Shown here: positions 22,946 through 36,365 of the stretch, piece by piece
Position numbering within the stretch: the stretch's first letter is position 1
Layout of the letters: every line of letters starts with the position of its first letter
Notes under the pieces: generated by a model
Seen by the model: only the letters and a program-made list of their open reading frames with translations
Databases searched by the model: none
Told to the model about the DNA's origin: nothing
Translations under genes and position numbers: made by a program
Origin: Iris pallida
Taxonomy: Eukaryota > Streptophyta > Magnoliopsida > Asparagales > Iridaceae
Length of the DNA: 64,000 bases
NCBI GenBank assembly: GCA_029216955.1
Contig: JANAVB010009598.1
Span: 23,680,322 to 23,744,321 of the forward strand
Direction of reading: 5' to 3'

Positions 22946-24539
22946 AAAATGTCCATACTCCCTCTAGGTCAAATCCCCACAATCAAAGTCCCATATTAAA
23001 ACAAATCATGCGATCAAAAGGACGACATACAGGGTCATGGCATACGGTGGTAGTGAAAGTCTCATCTAGGTATACTAGTTATGCTAACCGAAACGGTCAT
23101 AGGGTATCAAAACATACAAGCTATTTAGGGTGCTAAACTAGAGAAGTTACAGAAACAACAAACCATCAAAACTGTAAGGCGGTCAACCATCCTATATGAA
23201 ACTGGTACTTATCAAAACAAAATAAAGCAACTACCAATTATCTGAAAAAGGGTACAGAAAATCAAATTCAAAAATTAAGGAATTGAAAATCACTTGCATT
23301 CAAATCCAAATCACAATATATATATATATATACAGAGAGAGCGTTAGAGAGGAAAAACTAGCATTATGTAATGTTATGTAGTTTGTGTGTGTATGGGTGC
23401 ATGTGAAATATACATGAAATTGTATATGAGCTATCCTGTTACACTACTCATGGCATATGGGTTAACAACCTACAATACACAACCTATTTAATCATAACAT
23501 GCATGGCTAACCATAAACATCTATAAGAGGTAGAGATTTAGTTATGTATATACATATATTATAACATGTATGCCTAAGCTCTATATATATCTATACAAGT
23601 ATGTGATCATAACATAGAGAGGAAAGGTTAGGTTACATGACAGCGTATACTAAGTTAGGGTGTGTGTGTGTCCTTGTACAGGGTTATAGCTTAGTATTGA
23701 AAGGTTAAACCCAGTTTTAGTTCAGCATTTACATACAAAATCTGAAAATAAGCTAACAATTAAACCAGTGTAATATTAACATAATGCAGTCTCAGATTTT
23801 ACAAATTTAACATAACTTAACGAATTTCTCTAAAAATTAAAACTCTACAGATATCATACATGTACAGTTATGTAGACAAAACTAATAACATAAAATTTAT
23901 ATTTAAATTACGAATTTAAACTGGAAAAGCAGAAAACCAGAAATATTGGGGTTTTGAAAATTTTAACATTAACAACATATTAATATGTATTTAGATAGGT
24001 GGAAAATCAAGTGTAGCATGCATACGTATCTGGCAAGTGTCCACTAAGTAAATATACTCATATATTCTCATGTCCCAAAAAAAATTAATTCTACGTTAAG
24101 ACCAATATTTAGATTCCTACCAAGATCGCAAAATAGGTGATTGACGAAATCAAGGCAGTTTTATTATTATTATTCAATACTAGAATAATAGCAAGAAGGA
24201 AATAACGATAAAAGCTGTTTGCTTATTTGCCTAAAAGAAGGAACCATTTTGAAACCAGAGCTGAATATTAAATCCAAGATAAAGTCTAGCAAAATTATCG
24301 ATTCATTGTATTAAGAAGAAACTCATAGCAAGAAGTTACACAAGCTACTCCTAAGTTAAATAATTAGAAGCAAAACAAAGCAAAACAAATAATAATTCCT
24401 TTTGAAGGACTGCATCAAAGTAGAGAAAATATGCTTAAAAATATTTAAGGTACAATCTGATAATCATATGCGTCTATCCAAAATCATGGTACTCTAAATC
24501 CTCGTCATACTAGTAAGCAAGGCTACGATAATCACAGAG

Positions 24540-24735
24540 TCCATGACTTATGCACATACCTCTAGAATCGTGGTATTTAACATTTTTGCGGTGCCGCTAG
24601 CTTGGCTGCGAAAACCTTAAATTTCTACACCCGAGAAATATATCCAGAGTCAGACTATATGTCATCACCATGCTGGCTAATGTAACTATAGAAGACTAGA
24701 TTCCATAACATAGATGACCTAGCCCATATAATTTC
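24540..24735 (-). repeat. Conserved non-coding interior module (B copy)
   Basis: On the minus strand: TATGGGCTAGGTCATC, then ATATTTCTCGGGTGTAG, then GCAGCCAAGCTAGCGGC, then ACCACGATTCTAGAGGTATG. The same order is found in C (34068-34260) and F (55322-55500), but not in the coding elements D and E nor in A. Confidence 0.75.
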
Positions 24736-25100
24736 ATCTTGTCAAAAAAAATTAAATTAAATCAACAATGAATACCCATAAATTAAATCAAATTTATCAA
24801 CGAACTTCAAAATTCAAAATGAACAAAAATCCATCAAAATACAACTCGGATGCAACAGTTATCATCAAGATTCAAAATTCGACAATCATTCATCAAAATC
24901 AATGAATACAACTCAAATTCAACCATAATCCATCAAAATCAAATTTAACAACAGTAAGTAAAAATAAATCAAATCAAGGGAAAAAAAGAGTTCTCAAATC
25001 GAAATTAAAATAAGATTCTCAAGGGTCGTTCTGGGAATCTCTCAAGGGTTTCTAACTGTGATTGAGTACCTTCAAGATATATCCTATTCCTACTGCAGAC

Positions 25101-25132
25101 TGTAGTGGTACTCAAGTTCGAATACCACTACA
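25101..25132 (-). other. Leader hairpin of element B
   Basis: A 13-bp stem with a 6-base loop (minus strand arms TGTAGTGGTATTC and GAGTACCACTACA, one G-U pair), 10 bases after the PBS. Confidence 0.75.
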
Positions 25133-25141
25133 TAAACTCGA

Positions 25142-25157
25142 CCTGCATGGGCCACCA
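25142..25157 (-). other. Element B primer binding site (tRNA-Ile type)
   Basis: Minus strand TGGTGGCCCATGCAGG, nine bases after the 5' LTR end at 25167. Its complement matches the 3' end of plant tRNA-Ile(AAU) including CCA, from memory of that tRNA. Confidence 0.8.
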
Positions 25158-25166
25158 CTAAAAATA

Positions 25167-28100
25167 TGTCACGACCCGCACCCAAGAGTTAGGGCACGAG
25201 AACGTAACAACGCCCAGCCTACATCGCAGTGTCGGCGGTAGAACGCTGTCCTAGGTCTCATGCATCTAACAGTATAAGGCTAAGCAGTTTATACTCCCCG
25301 AATGGGGGTGACATAGCAGAATGTAAACTCAATCACATCTAAGGTAGAGCATAATGGAAGATAGATAAAACATGGAATCCAAAAGAGATACAGGAGATAA
25401 AAGTCTAAGTGTCTAAGATACATAAACCCAGAAGTACATCTCAAAACTCAAATACAGTAATCCACAAGGTAAATACAACTCCAAACAAATGAAATAACTA
25501 TCTAAACAACCTCTAAGGTGTCTCCTCTAGGCTAGCAGGCAACCTCCAAGCTATCTGTAAAATTTATCAACAGGTCCAGTCAGGACAGGAACGAGCACAT
25601 CTCATCTAGAAAACCTAAGTAAATGACAGAGAACTATAAAGTAGTTATAGGCAGTTGTATTGATGAAAATGGCAGTTTATATTCAGGTGATGGTAAGAAA
25701 GACAGATATGGTGCAAGGAAAGTAAATAACTAAACAAGAGAAGAATCATAGCAATGAAGTCTGTAAAAATAGAACTAGCTGAACCAGGGTAATATGATAT
25801 GAAGTCCAGACAACAATGTAGACCAGTGTAACTCCAATGTAAGTCTAGTACAAGATGAATCTAATACAAGATGAATCCAGTAAGGGACGATTCCAGTTAT
25901 AGTGATCAATGATTCCAGGGTGAGTCCAGCCTATACTCTAACAGTGTGTTTTAAAATACCGAGATCGACATGTAAACGGCTGTGGGTAATCCGGCACACC
26001 TCTCACTGATCATGCGAGAGATGGCTATCATTCCAGTAGATTCCAGTATGGGTGATTCTAGTAATGGGGTATGGCTACATGTCTTACTCTAATATTTCCC
26101 CTCCCAACAAGTGAATCCAGAATTCTGACACAATGATTCAAGATGAGTCCAGCCAAAATATAATCATACCAGTAAATGATTCCAGTAAATAATTCCAGCA
26201 GGTGATTCCAGTAATAGAAGCCGAAAATGATGATACCAGTAATAGAGGCCAGAAAATAAATATGTGTCGTATATATGAATCCAGTAATATTCACACGTGT
26301 TGTAACAGAGAATCGCATACAACTGACTAGAACTGAAATACAGTAATTGACAAATAAATGAGAGAACTATCAGAGAATGTACTCGCCTGATAACCTGAAC
26401 AGCTGATAAGTATAGGAGGTCCAACTGAAGCCACAAAGTCCTATTTAAAGCAACACAGGTTACAAGGTGTCTGGCTCCTAATTAGAACAGCACAAGTCAC
26501 AACATGTCCAAAAGGGTAATATAAAGCACTACAATGCATTCTACATGAATCTAGGTCAAACTAGGCCAAAGTCAACCCTTGGTCAACTCTGGTCAACTGC
26601 ACTAGTCAAACTATGTCAAACTAGGTCATGTCCTAACCCAGTAAGTCTTACTAGGCCTAACCAAGACTATCCTTGCAAGCACACATCAATACAAGGCTAT
26701 ACAAGCCAACATACACCCAATTTATATAGCATGCAATTATTCAATACTCAAATAGACAAGAATTCATATTGGATATACACTAGGTAATCTATTACTTTAA
26801 GCTATATATGTCTACACATATATACACATGCATATATTGGTATTCAACATTAGGTCTATAATCATGGCATTTCAAATGGTTATATAAACTAATATATTAC
26901 AACACAATATGCTAACATATATATAATATACATACATAGCTAAGTTAACTATATTCATAAATACTTATTTAAGAGGCTATGTGTGTGTATGTGAACATGG
27001 CAAAGGGGCAAGTGAGGGTTAAATGGGCATACATAGTGTATACATATCAAAGAGTGTCAAAGTGTAAGTGAACAATGTGTCAAGTGTGATAGTGTCAACA
27101 TAGTGTAAGGGGGTACATGAGGTAATATAGGATTTGTATTAACATAGAACATTACATCTCATTAAATTGTATATTATATATATTATATCTATTATTACAT
27201 TACATTCATGCTTGCATTCATTCATCATTCATTATTCTTTTACACCACTATATGCACCATACATTACATACTATGGAACCTACATATTCATTACAAGCCA
27301 TACTTATACATGCTTACATTAGATAGGATACTTACATCTCATACATCATTTATTTAACCATTTACTCATGCTTGTATTCTCTATTTAATTACATAATGAA
27401 TATACATTAACATGGGTTAAAATTAAATAGAACATTATATTACACACAAGGGTGCACAAAATGCATATGTCGAATAGTAACTCCTACTAATAATCAATAC
27501 TGTACCATCTCAGCATGAATTAAAATTTAGGATTAAAGTATGTTATAGATCTATGTGTTAGCTTTTTGAAACTTTAAACGGATCGCATTTTCGTTTCCGA
27601 AAACTCCCGGAATCGCGAAAACACCGAGAACGCATTTGTCTTTCGTACAGCTGACACTCAAATAATTCTCCAAAAAGTTACAAAAATAATTAGGCCTATT
27701 AATATATGTTTTTGGAAAGCTAACTTCAATACGCTTCTTTTAAAAAAAACGGGAGATTAATTCGAGCTTTGAGCTAGAAGTTATAATATTTCTAAATTAG
27801 GGCTGAAATTAAAAACGTGGATAAAATTCATGACGGATTTAGGTAGTTTGAGACAAAAGAACACAAGTATATAACATAATATATCAAGAACTCACTCTCT
27901 ACACTAATATGTATATATGAGACACTATAGAACATATCTCCAATACAAAAATATGAGATTAAACATGTAATAATTCATTCATACATAACAACAACACATA
28001 GTGTGTCCAAATTTGGGATTTTCCCACATGGACACAATCACAACACAAAGGACATTCCTATGACCTCCAAATAGACACGAAATAGACACAAATGGAGATA

Positions 28101-29050
28101 CAACTATGGGGTCATTCCTATGGGTTCAAAATAGACCTATATGCATGAGGAAATGAAAAGGAGAAGGGATTTATAACTCCCGGTAGATCGAATCGAAGAA
28201 AAGCCTTCCCGGAGCGACACCGACACGTAGAGATTCCAAAAGGACACGAACGAGCTCCGAATACTTCCAAACTTGGGTAGCTTCCTCCTTGGCTAGAATG
28301 GAGAAAGAAAGAAGAAGATTTGGTGGTGAAATGGAAGGATTTGGTAGAGAAATTGCTAGGGATTGCTCTCTAGGAATTTGGGGAAGAACAAGAGAGAGTG
28401 TGGATGAGAATAATGAAATGAACTTGAGCTTATCCTCTCCCAAAGTGGCTGGCCATATGGGACTATTTGTCCTATTATGGTAAGGTCCAAAATGCTCCCA
28501 CTAACCTATTCTATGAGTATTAGGAAAGGACTAATTGGTTGGGGCTAAATTAGTCATTCTAAAGTCTCTAATCACACTAACCTTATCCATAATAATTAGT
28601 CTAACCTATAACTAAAATATTTCTATCATGTGAACTAAAATTAATATCATGTGGGTCATGCGTAACTAGTGTGTGGGTCCCACTAGAGTCAAACTACCCC
28701 CGGGTCCCCGTTTCAAGTCGGATTGAGTTAAAATTCGAACCCGACTCAAATAACCCCAAAACAATATCATAAATAATAAAATAATATCAAAATAATTCAA
28801 AGAGGTCAAATGCAAAAATATCCTTAGGCCAAAAATGACATTAAAATATCATAATCACATGGTTAGGCTCTAGGTCAAACAGTCTCTAGGGTTTCACTAG
28901 CAAAACGTCAAAACCACAAGTCATTAATTTAAATAATTTTAAAATGATTTAAAATCACCAAAAATCATATCATGAATTAAATATTATTATTAAAATAATT
29001 ATAAACATGAAATTTCAAAATTACCCTCTTTTGGGAAACTGGGTGCTACA
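25167..29050 (-). repeat. Element B 5' LTR
   Basis: 3884 bp, co-linear with 19023-22908 with scattered single-base differences only. It keeps the TTACAG acceptor-like site (25555-25560), but the acidic frame seen in A, D and F is absent after it. Confidence 0.93.
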
Positions 29051-30711
29051 ATAAATGGGGTGATTCAAGGAAGACTCTGTGATCATGACAGTAAATGTCA
29101 CAAGTGATCAATAAACCGTGAAGCATAGTGATACACCATGTAAGTGAAACGCACAGAACATGTAGTATACGATGCTCCCTGAGGGGATAACATCTCAAGA
29201 AGGGTCCATACAGTACTAATCCGTGTGACCAACGTGACAGTATCAAGTAAAGTAATTTAAAGCAGGAAAATAATTCTAAACAGGATATGAAATGATCAGA
29301 GAATGTACTCGCCTGGTATCTGAGTGTCCAAGATGAAAGTACTGTCCGAGGAGTGGTGTCTGGCTTCTATTTAGAACAACACAAGTCATAACAAGTCTAG
29401 AATGGTAGAATGAAGTTCTATTATGCGCTCTACATGAATCTAGGTCAATCTAGGCCAAAGTCAACTCTTGGTCAACCCTAGAAATCAAACTAGGTCAACT
29501 ATGGTCAAACTAGGTCCAACAAGTCTAAATTAGGTCTAACAAGTCTACACTAGTCTAATCAAGGCTAAACTAGCCTATGCTAGTACATCAAGCCCATACA
29601 ACCTATACAACACAAAGTCAAACCCATCACCACACAACCTATATTGCATCTAAGCCTACACATGGAAATCCCATAACACATACATATATATATATACATA
29701 TAGGCTACCTATATGTATACCACACATATATATATAATACATATATAATAGCACACACACATGTTATGATATATATGATACTTACATATATACATAATAT
29801 AATCTATACATCTATTTACAAGTATCTATACTAGATATATATATATTTCACATACTTATTACATATATAGATATACATATTACATATATAGAATGTAAAG
29901 GGGAAATAAAAGAGGAGTGATGTGTGTGTGTATCAACGAATGTGTGTGTGGCAGAAAATAGAGTGTGTGAGATCTGTGAGTGAAAGGACTGAACCTGTGT
30001 GTGTTAGTGAGACACTTGTGTGTGTATGAGTGATGGCATGAGGGTATGAGTGAGTGAACTGTGTGTTAGATGATAGCAAAAATGTGTGTGTGTGTCCACA
30101 GTGTCACAGTGACAGAATGTGTGTGTGTTAGAGAGCTGAAACCTGTGTACAGTTCAACATGGTAGTAGTGTGTGTAGGTGTGACTGTCCTCAGTTAGAAA
30201 AACAGAGAAGGAAAGGAAAAGGAAAAGAATCAATTCAATTCATTCTCAGATTTGATGTTCAATACCAATGACAGTTCTCAGAAAAATGTAGGAAGGAAAC
30301 CACATCTAAATCTCAGATTTTAACATTAGGAAAACTTGGTTTTCACAAGGCAACACACATATTATAATTCCCAGTGACTCATTTCAGTTTATACATCAAA
30401 ACAATCTCAAGTTTAGATATTACTGATTTTCTGAAAACAGTCCAAAACCATTCCATTCCATTTCGAAATCACAACACAACTAAAATCACCCAAAATTTGC
30501 ATACAGGTAGATTATATATAGGAGAACAATATTAGGGATCTAAACAGTAATTAGCAGTATTTAAACTAACTAAAATGATTGCTAAAATCCAAATTAAAAA
30601 CTGGAAAAATACTGAGAATAAACATGTATCAGGTTTCTAGGAAATTGGAAAATTTGATTCATTAAACCAAACTAAAATGTGAAATTATTGGTTGGTAAAC
30701 CTGACGTAGGG

Positions 30712-31220
30712 TGTGTTCGTGTCCAGCATATAGTTTGTGTCCCACCACAGCCGGATACGGCATGTCCAAATCAATTAAACCATAAAATAGTACATACACA
30801 GACACAAAACACACAGTATCGTGCAGAGGTATCGAGCACAAAAAGACACAACGTGTCCATCCCCAGGTCTCGTGGTCGTGTCCACACCTAGGTTAGGTCT
30901 AGGTGCACGTGTCTAAATGCCTGTATAGTGTCCACGGTGTCGCATGTCCGACTAAACGAGCCGTATCAGTGCTCAAAAACAAACTGTGTGCAGTCAGTAC
31001 AAAATCAGTGCACGACGGATTTCGTGTCCGATACGACACGACGTATCATGAGACTCGAGGGGGGCCTGTCAGTGGTTTCCCCCGCCTCCGTGCCAAGTGG
31101 CACGTGTCCACGCGGCGTGTGCTGCGTGCAAATAGCCCCGAGCAGGAGGGGATTGGTACTGCCCGCGCGCGCGTGTGCACCCGCATGTGCACGTGTCCAA
31201 AACGACTCGATACGACACCA
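30712..31220 (-). promoter_or_regulatory. GC-rich GTGTC/GACAC island, A 5' LTR
   Basis: The same island as 13497-14012, with CGTGTCC/GGACACG words and a CGCGCGCG stretch near 31163. Confidence 0.65.
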
Positions 31221-31474
31221 AAAACACCTCAGTCGACCAGAATCATGTAAGCAACACTAAAACATAATTTCCTATTCAGAAACTTTCCTGAAAACAATTC
31301 GCAATGCCCTTTGGGGCATTTCATTAAACACCTTAGCTAATGGGCTGATACGTGTCCATTTAGGACACGAGATGGACACAAAATCCTACAAAAATCTAGG
31401 GTTAGCTAGGGGACACTTAGATCTAGGTCATTATGCAAAAATAACAGCATCTAATTAAGAGTTTATGGATTTAC

Positions 31475-31555
31475 CTATTGGTGTCACAACTCCTCAAAAA
31501 GCTCCAAAGATGGGGTGTCTCCTTGCTCCCCAAACTTCACCAAATTGCTATGAAA
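31475..31555 (-). other. Exon-like module in A 5' LTR
   Basis: 81 bases between an acceptor-like TTCTCAG and a donor-like GTAAAT on the minus strand. It is the partner of 14283-14363. An ATG present near the end of that copy is GTG here. Confidence 0.5.
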
Positions 31556-31720
31556 CTGAGAATAACATATACCAATAGCAAGAAAACCTAAATTAAAACC
31601 TATTGCAATGTTTGAGGGAAAAATGAATTAATTTAGGTTTTCTATGAATTAATAAAGTTGGTACATACCTCTCTTTCCAAATGAAACTTTCCTAAAGAGG
31701 CTAGCCCTAATGGAAGAGAG

Positions 31721-31763
31721 TATTTATAGGGTGAGAATCCCTATGCTAGTGTGTGGCCGGCCA
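31721..31763 (-). promoter_or_regulatory. Element A 5' LTR core promoter
   Basis: Minus strand: TGGCCGGCCA (31763-31754), then GATTCTC where the other copies have GATTCCC, then CTATAAATA (31729-31721). A donor-like AGAG|GTATGT follows at 31669/31668. This is the promoter that would drive the element. Confidence 0.7.
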
Positions 31764-32335
31764 ACTATGAATTAGGGTTAGGGTTAGCTAGTGGGTTGGG
31801 CTTTGGGCCCCTATGTGCTAAGTTGCTATTTAATGGTTCAACCATAAGTCATAGCTTATGACTTAACTATTCCAACTTGAGTTTAATGACTAAACCATAG
31901 GTTAACTCTAGTCTAACTAGGGTTGCATGACCTAACCAATTCCAAACACAACTAGGGTTAGCTTCTAGGTTAGTCTACCAAGTCAATGCTAGTCAAAGTC
32001 AACCTAGTCAACCATCATTCAAACAATTTCAAAATAAATCCTAAAAATTCCCATAAATTCAAATAAATTATAATAAATTTAAATAACCTTAAAAATGATA
32101 AAAATACCCCTATACTAGAAATGATAAATAAAATACCCTAATCACATGGCTAGGCTCTAGGTCACTTATCTCTAGTGTTACACTAGCAAAATACCAAATC
32201 ATAAGTCATATTTTTAAATAGTTTAAAAAATAATTAAAAATCACCAAAAATCATAATATGAAATAAATATCAATAAATAATAATTATAATTATAAAATTT
32301 TAAAATTACCCTCATTTGGAAAACTGGGTGTTACA

Positions 32336-33770
32336 CTTGGTTTAGCAAGTGACTTAGGCTATGAGTTAGTAGCTATCTTGGATACTTGATTTGCATATAC
32401 TTAGTTTGTTTAGACCTAGAATTGACTAATCTAGACTAGTTGATCATTGTTGACCCAACCCTAGCTAGTTTGACTACAGTTGACTAGAGTTGACCTAATT
32501 TGACTTTATAGTTGACCATAGTTGACCAAGAGTTGAATTTGACCTAGATTGACTTAGACTCATGTAGATTGTATTATAATTTCAATTACCATATAAATTG
32601 AACTCTTTATAACCTGTGTTGCTCTAACTAGGACTTTATGACTCCAGTTGGCCATCTTTTCATATCAGTTGTTCAGGGTATCAGGCGATACATTCTCTGA
32701 CCGTTTCATACTTGCTAGAACTTATATTCCTGCTCTATATTACTTTACTTGATACTATCACGTTGTTAACACGGATTGGTACTATATGGATCTTTTTATG
32801 AGATGTTATCCCCTTCGGGAGCATCAGATACTTTTTGTCATGTGTGTTTCACTTACATCATGTATCTCTATGCTTCACTATTTATGTATACTCTTGTGAT
32901 TTATGTACTCTCATGTTCACAGAGCCCTCATGAATCAATTTCATATGCTCTCATTTATGAGGTAGTGGAATCATGAATCTTAGCATAACTTGTCTGGATC
33001 CTTGTGTATTGATTGGGGATGGGGGAGTAGAAATAATCTTGTGAATAATTCCAAAGTAGTGTAGTCATGAATCAACTCTGTAGTATAGCCATGAATCATT
33101 TTCAGCTGTTCACATGTCTATCTTGTACTCTAAATCACTAGTCACTGATAGTTTCTTTACTTATAGTAGATATTTTCATTACAATTATCCCTTTTACTTC
33201 ATGTATATTCTTCCAGTTATTCATGTATCTTACCCTATTGTATACTTTATATTTTCTGACATGATATAAACTGCGTGAGATGTATTGTACTCGTTCCTGT
33301 CCTGACTGGACGTGTTGAAAATATTACAGATGGTTGTCTGGAGCACACTTGCCCTACTTGCTTGGGATCCGGAGACGGTATAGCTACCTTTGGCCCCGAC
33401 ACTGAGGAGTGATCGGGAGATTAGTTTAGTAGACTTGTATTAGACTTTCATCTGAACTTGTATTGTAATGAGTTGAGATCTCGACTTTGTTTTGAGATTG
33501 TTTGAGATATTATTATTTTAGTAGTTTATATCAGTTGTTGGAGTTAGTATAGCTTTATGATTCTGTGTTATCTTATCGTACTTAGACTGTGATTAAGTAT
33601 TATCATATCTTATACTTGTCCTCCGTTCGGATTTGAGTTTTGACGAGTACATTATATAATTGTGTGAGTTGTTTAGATAGTAACCTTGTACAGTGTTCTA
33701 CCGCCAATTCTGCAGCGTAGGCTGGGCATTGTTATGCATTGTACCCTTACACAGGGTACGGATCGTGACA
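32336..33770 (+). repeat. Element C 5' LTR, right fragment
   Basis: It resumes after element A (CTTGG at 32336-32340 is the TSD copy) and ends ..GTGACA at 33770. It holds the TTGACC-rich stretch, the GGATTxGTACTATATGGATC block, the acceptor-like TTGAAAATATTACAG (ends 33329) and the structured U5 end. After the acceptor the sequence is unlike the acidic frame of A/D/F. Confidence 0.85.
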
Positions 33771-33779
33771 CATTTTTAG

Positions 33780-33851
33780 TTGTGGCCCATGCAGGTCAAA
33801 GTTCGCATTAGTGCGAAGTCGTAGTAGTACGACGATTAGTTGTACTGCTGC
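33780..33851 (+). other. Element C primer site and leader hairpin
   Basis: The PBS at 33780-33795 is the family sequence with one mismatch (TTGTGGCCC instead of TGGTGGCCC). The hairpin at 33821-33851 has the arms GTAGTAGTACGAC and GTTGTACTGCTGC and the loop GATTA. It pairs throughout using three G-U pairs, with a sequence unlike the D/E/F hairpin. Confidence 0.65.
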
Positions 33852-34067
33852 ACGCCTACAGTAAGAGATAAGGAATAGACTTTAGTTGAGAGAGTACTCA
33901 ATCACATTTAGGACTACTTCAGAAGATTTCTGGGATGACCCTTGATAATCTCATTATAAACTATCTCGAAATTCGATTCCGACAGTTTTTGTCTACTTCC
34001 TTGTTCATCGTTGAATTTGATTCTTGGTATTCACTATTGACTTGATTTTCTACCAAGATAACATTAT

Positions 34068-34260
34068 GGGCTAGGTTGCCTCAGTCATGGAGTCTAGAGT
34101 CTTCTACAGCCATATTAGCTGGTTTGGTGATAAGATAAAGTCTGATTTTGGATGTATTTCTCGGGTGTGGAAATTTAAAGTTTTTGCAGCCAAGCTAGCG
34201 ACAATGCAAAAATTTTAAATACCATGATTCTAGAGGTATGTACCTTAGTTGCAGACTCTA
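34068..34260 (+). repeat. Conserved non-coding interior module (C copy)
   Basis: TGGGCTAGGTTGCCTCAG, GGATGTATTTCTCGGGTGTG, GCAGCCAAGCTAGCG and ACCATGATTCTAGAGGTATG occur in this order, matching B (reverse strand) and F. Confidence 0.75.
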
Positions 34261-36365
34261 TGGATTATCGCTGCTGTACTTACTGGCGTAACGAGGATTC
34301 TGGTAACATGGTTCTGGATAGACAGGTATGATTATCAGATTGCAGAATAAGTACCATATAAATGGTTCCCTAGTATGTTGGAGTAGAATATTAGTTGGGA
34401 TGTCACTTGAGTATCGTGAATTAGATAGAGGGAGTTAGGCCACCTGTAGCGTAGCACCATGCCCCGTACCATCAAAGGGATATACCCCAGAGGGGTAGGA
34501 CTTTTGCACTGACGGTTGTAGAGATCGACACTATGAGTGACGAGTTAGCAGGTCTGTCCTTCTTGTCCTTCTTTTCCATCTTGTTGTGTGATTCCATTAG
34601 TACCTGTCAGGATGTATTGTGCTGTAATGGATAGTATAGTGACCTGTTCGAGACTATGATATCACGACCAGTAGGAATCATGTTTTGCATGCTTTAGATA
34701 GAATTTTCTCGACCTTGATTGCTGGAGGTTTGACCTAGAAGGAGTACGGCGATTTGGACAGACCATATGATTATCAGATTGTATCTTGGGAGGATTTTTT
34801 GAACATATCATCTCTACCTTTCGTTTTAGTCTTTTTTCAAAAAAAAATGTTTTGTTTCATCATCACTTAACTTAGGAGTAGGGATAACTTCAAATAACTA
34901 GTCTAATTATTTGTAGAACTTCATTAGTTATAACTCTTTCATAGTAAAATGTTTGATAGCTTGTATTAGGACTTATTCTTAGGTATGGTAGTCTAGTTGA
35001 CATTAGAATAGTAACCCTTTATAGTTAAATCTCTGTTGATTTTGACTATCAGTTTCATATAGGATGTTAGTCTGCTCAGGAGGTAGTAACCCCTCTGGCT
35101 CACCAGAAGGATAGTAGGATATATTGATGGTTAGAACAGTGATATTTTGTAGGTGTACTTTAGAAACAACAAGGATATTCGTTGTCGGTTTATTTTTATG
35201 GACTTGAATAATTTTAGTTTATTGATTCTCGAGATATTTTACTTAAGATTGTGATGCAAAATTTAGAAATTTAGAAATGGTGAAGAGAATGTAACTATGA
35301 AGCGATGATGATACCAAAATTGAATAAGATGTTTGTAAGAAGACAAAGTGAGCACAAGGATTTTGGTTTATAGGAGAATTTAAAGATTTTATAGATGTTT
35401 AAAAATTTAAAAAGAATAATATTTGAAGGTGCTCGTAAAGAAAATATGAAGGTCAATTTTATAATAGAGAATAAGTTCCTGCATGACATAGTAGTATTAG
35501 CTTCGAATAAATTTGAGGACAGTGATTTGAACAAGTTTGAGGATTTCATAGACTTTGATCTAGAGATTTTGGATCCAAGTTAGGACAAGGTGTAGAAATT
35601 TAAATTTTTGGGATGATTAAGTGGATAAGGGAGAGTAAGATCAGAAAGAAGGAATAAGAATTTTAACAAGAGCATGATTCATGAGAAATGCCTTGGAAAT
35701 TTAGGTACTGCTTCTAGGAGGGAGTTTTAGTCACCAGACCTAATTTGAGGTGAGTTTTCGACCTATACTTCAGCATGTTTTTTGTGATATTTTGTTACAC
35801 CCCTTGACTGTATGTTTTGATACGTTGTGAATGCCTTGTGCTGTAGTATGGCTAGTATAGCTAGATGAGACCTCAGACTGATATTGTTTGCCATGACCCT
35901 GTATGTTATTCTTTCAAATTGCATGATTTAGATGAGCTTTTAAGACCATGATTATTGGGGACGAGACTCTAGAAAAAGTATGACCATCTTAATTGTCACT
36001 ACCACATTTCTAGTTTGAGGGTAAATTTGTCATTTTTGGGGTAAATTAAATTTATTAGTATTAATTAGAATTTATGGGAATTTTTAGGAATTATTTTGGA
36101 TTTATTTGGACTAGTTTAATTTTTGACTAGTTTTGACTCATATAGACCAACCTAAGAACTAACCCTAGTTAGTGGGGCTTGGTTAGGTCTAGTGACTCTA
36201 GTCTAACCTAGCTTAGCACTTGGTTTAAGTCATTTTAGCAATAGGATTAGAAGTCATAAGTCATGACTTATGGTTTTAGAACCTTGTTTAAGTTTAATCT
36301 ACATTAGCCTTTGTAGCTTGGCCCAAGGCCCAATATTTTGACTAAGCCCTCACCCTAAACCCTAT

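Larger units (their letters stand above)
22909..25166 (-). other. Element B interior, no coding capacity
   Basis: 2258 bp with no retroelement protein motif. It shares a block with the interiors of C and F (24540-24735, listed separately). A short TA run is at about 23318-23332. Confidence 0.8.
19023..29050 (-). mobile_element. Element B: complete non-autonomous gypsy-type LTR element
   Basis: 10,028 bp. Minus strand starts TGTAGCACCC at 29050 and ends GTGACA at 19023. LTRs are 3884 and 3886 bp and look very similar; the interior is only 2258 bp and non-coding. It has a PBS of tRNA-Ile type, a leader hairpin, and a PPT with its hairpin. Large LTRs with a short non-coding interior fit the LARD class. 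The interior length is almost the same as that of element C (about 2257 bp). Confidence 0.95.
19018..29055. repeat. Target-site duplication of element B (ATAAA)
   Basis: ATAAA at 19018-19022 and 29051-29055 flanks element B. Removing B and one copy restores the LTR sequence CCATAAATGGGGTGATTC, as seen uninterrupted at about 11784-11800 in A's other LTR. Confidence 0.95.
1240..32335 (-). mobile_element. Element A: non-autonomous gypsy-type LTR element hosting G and B
   Basis: On the minus strand it begins TGTAACACCC at 32335 and ends GTGACA at 1240. The TSD CTTGG is at 1235-1239 and 32336-32340. Removing copia G and element B with one TSD copy each leaves about 11.37 kb: a 5' LTR of about 4141 bp, an interior of 3016 bp and a 3' LTR of about 4216 bp. 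The interior has no gag or pol. PBS, leader hairpin and PPT match elements B to F, so it belongs to that family. It is older than G and B, which interrupt its two LTRs. Confidence 0.9.
18162..32335 (-). repeat. Element A 5' LTR, interrupted by element B
   Basis: The minus-strand LTR runs from 32335 to 18162, about 4141 bp after removing B and one TSD copy. It begins TGTAACACCC and ends GTGACA. It contains the core promoter, exon-like module, GC island, small TA tract and the intact acidic mini frame. Confidence 0.9.
33771..35993 (+). other. Element C interior, no coding capacity
   Basis: 2223 bp up to the D insertion (plus 34 bp after it). No gag or pol motif is found. A 62-codon frame at 35395-35583 resembles nothing I know and is not seen in B or F. 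The interior shares the conserved module at 34068-34260. Confidence 0.8.

Noticed and set aside
28171..28483. Overlapping 90- and 64-codon frames in the B 5' LTR
   Set aside because: The 3' LTR copy (about 22020-22330) has the frames altered by small changes, and the two overlap on opposite strands without any motif.
35295..35583. Small frames on both strands in the interior of C
   Set aside because: I found no counterpart in B or F, and both strands are open over the same bases; no recognisable domain.
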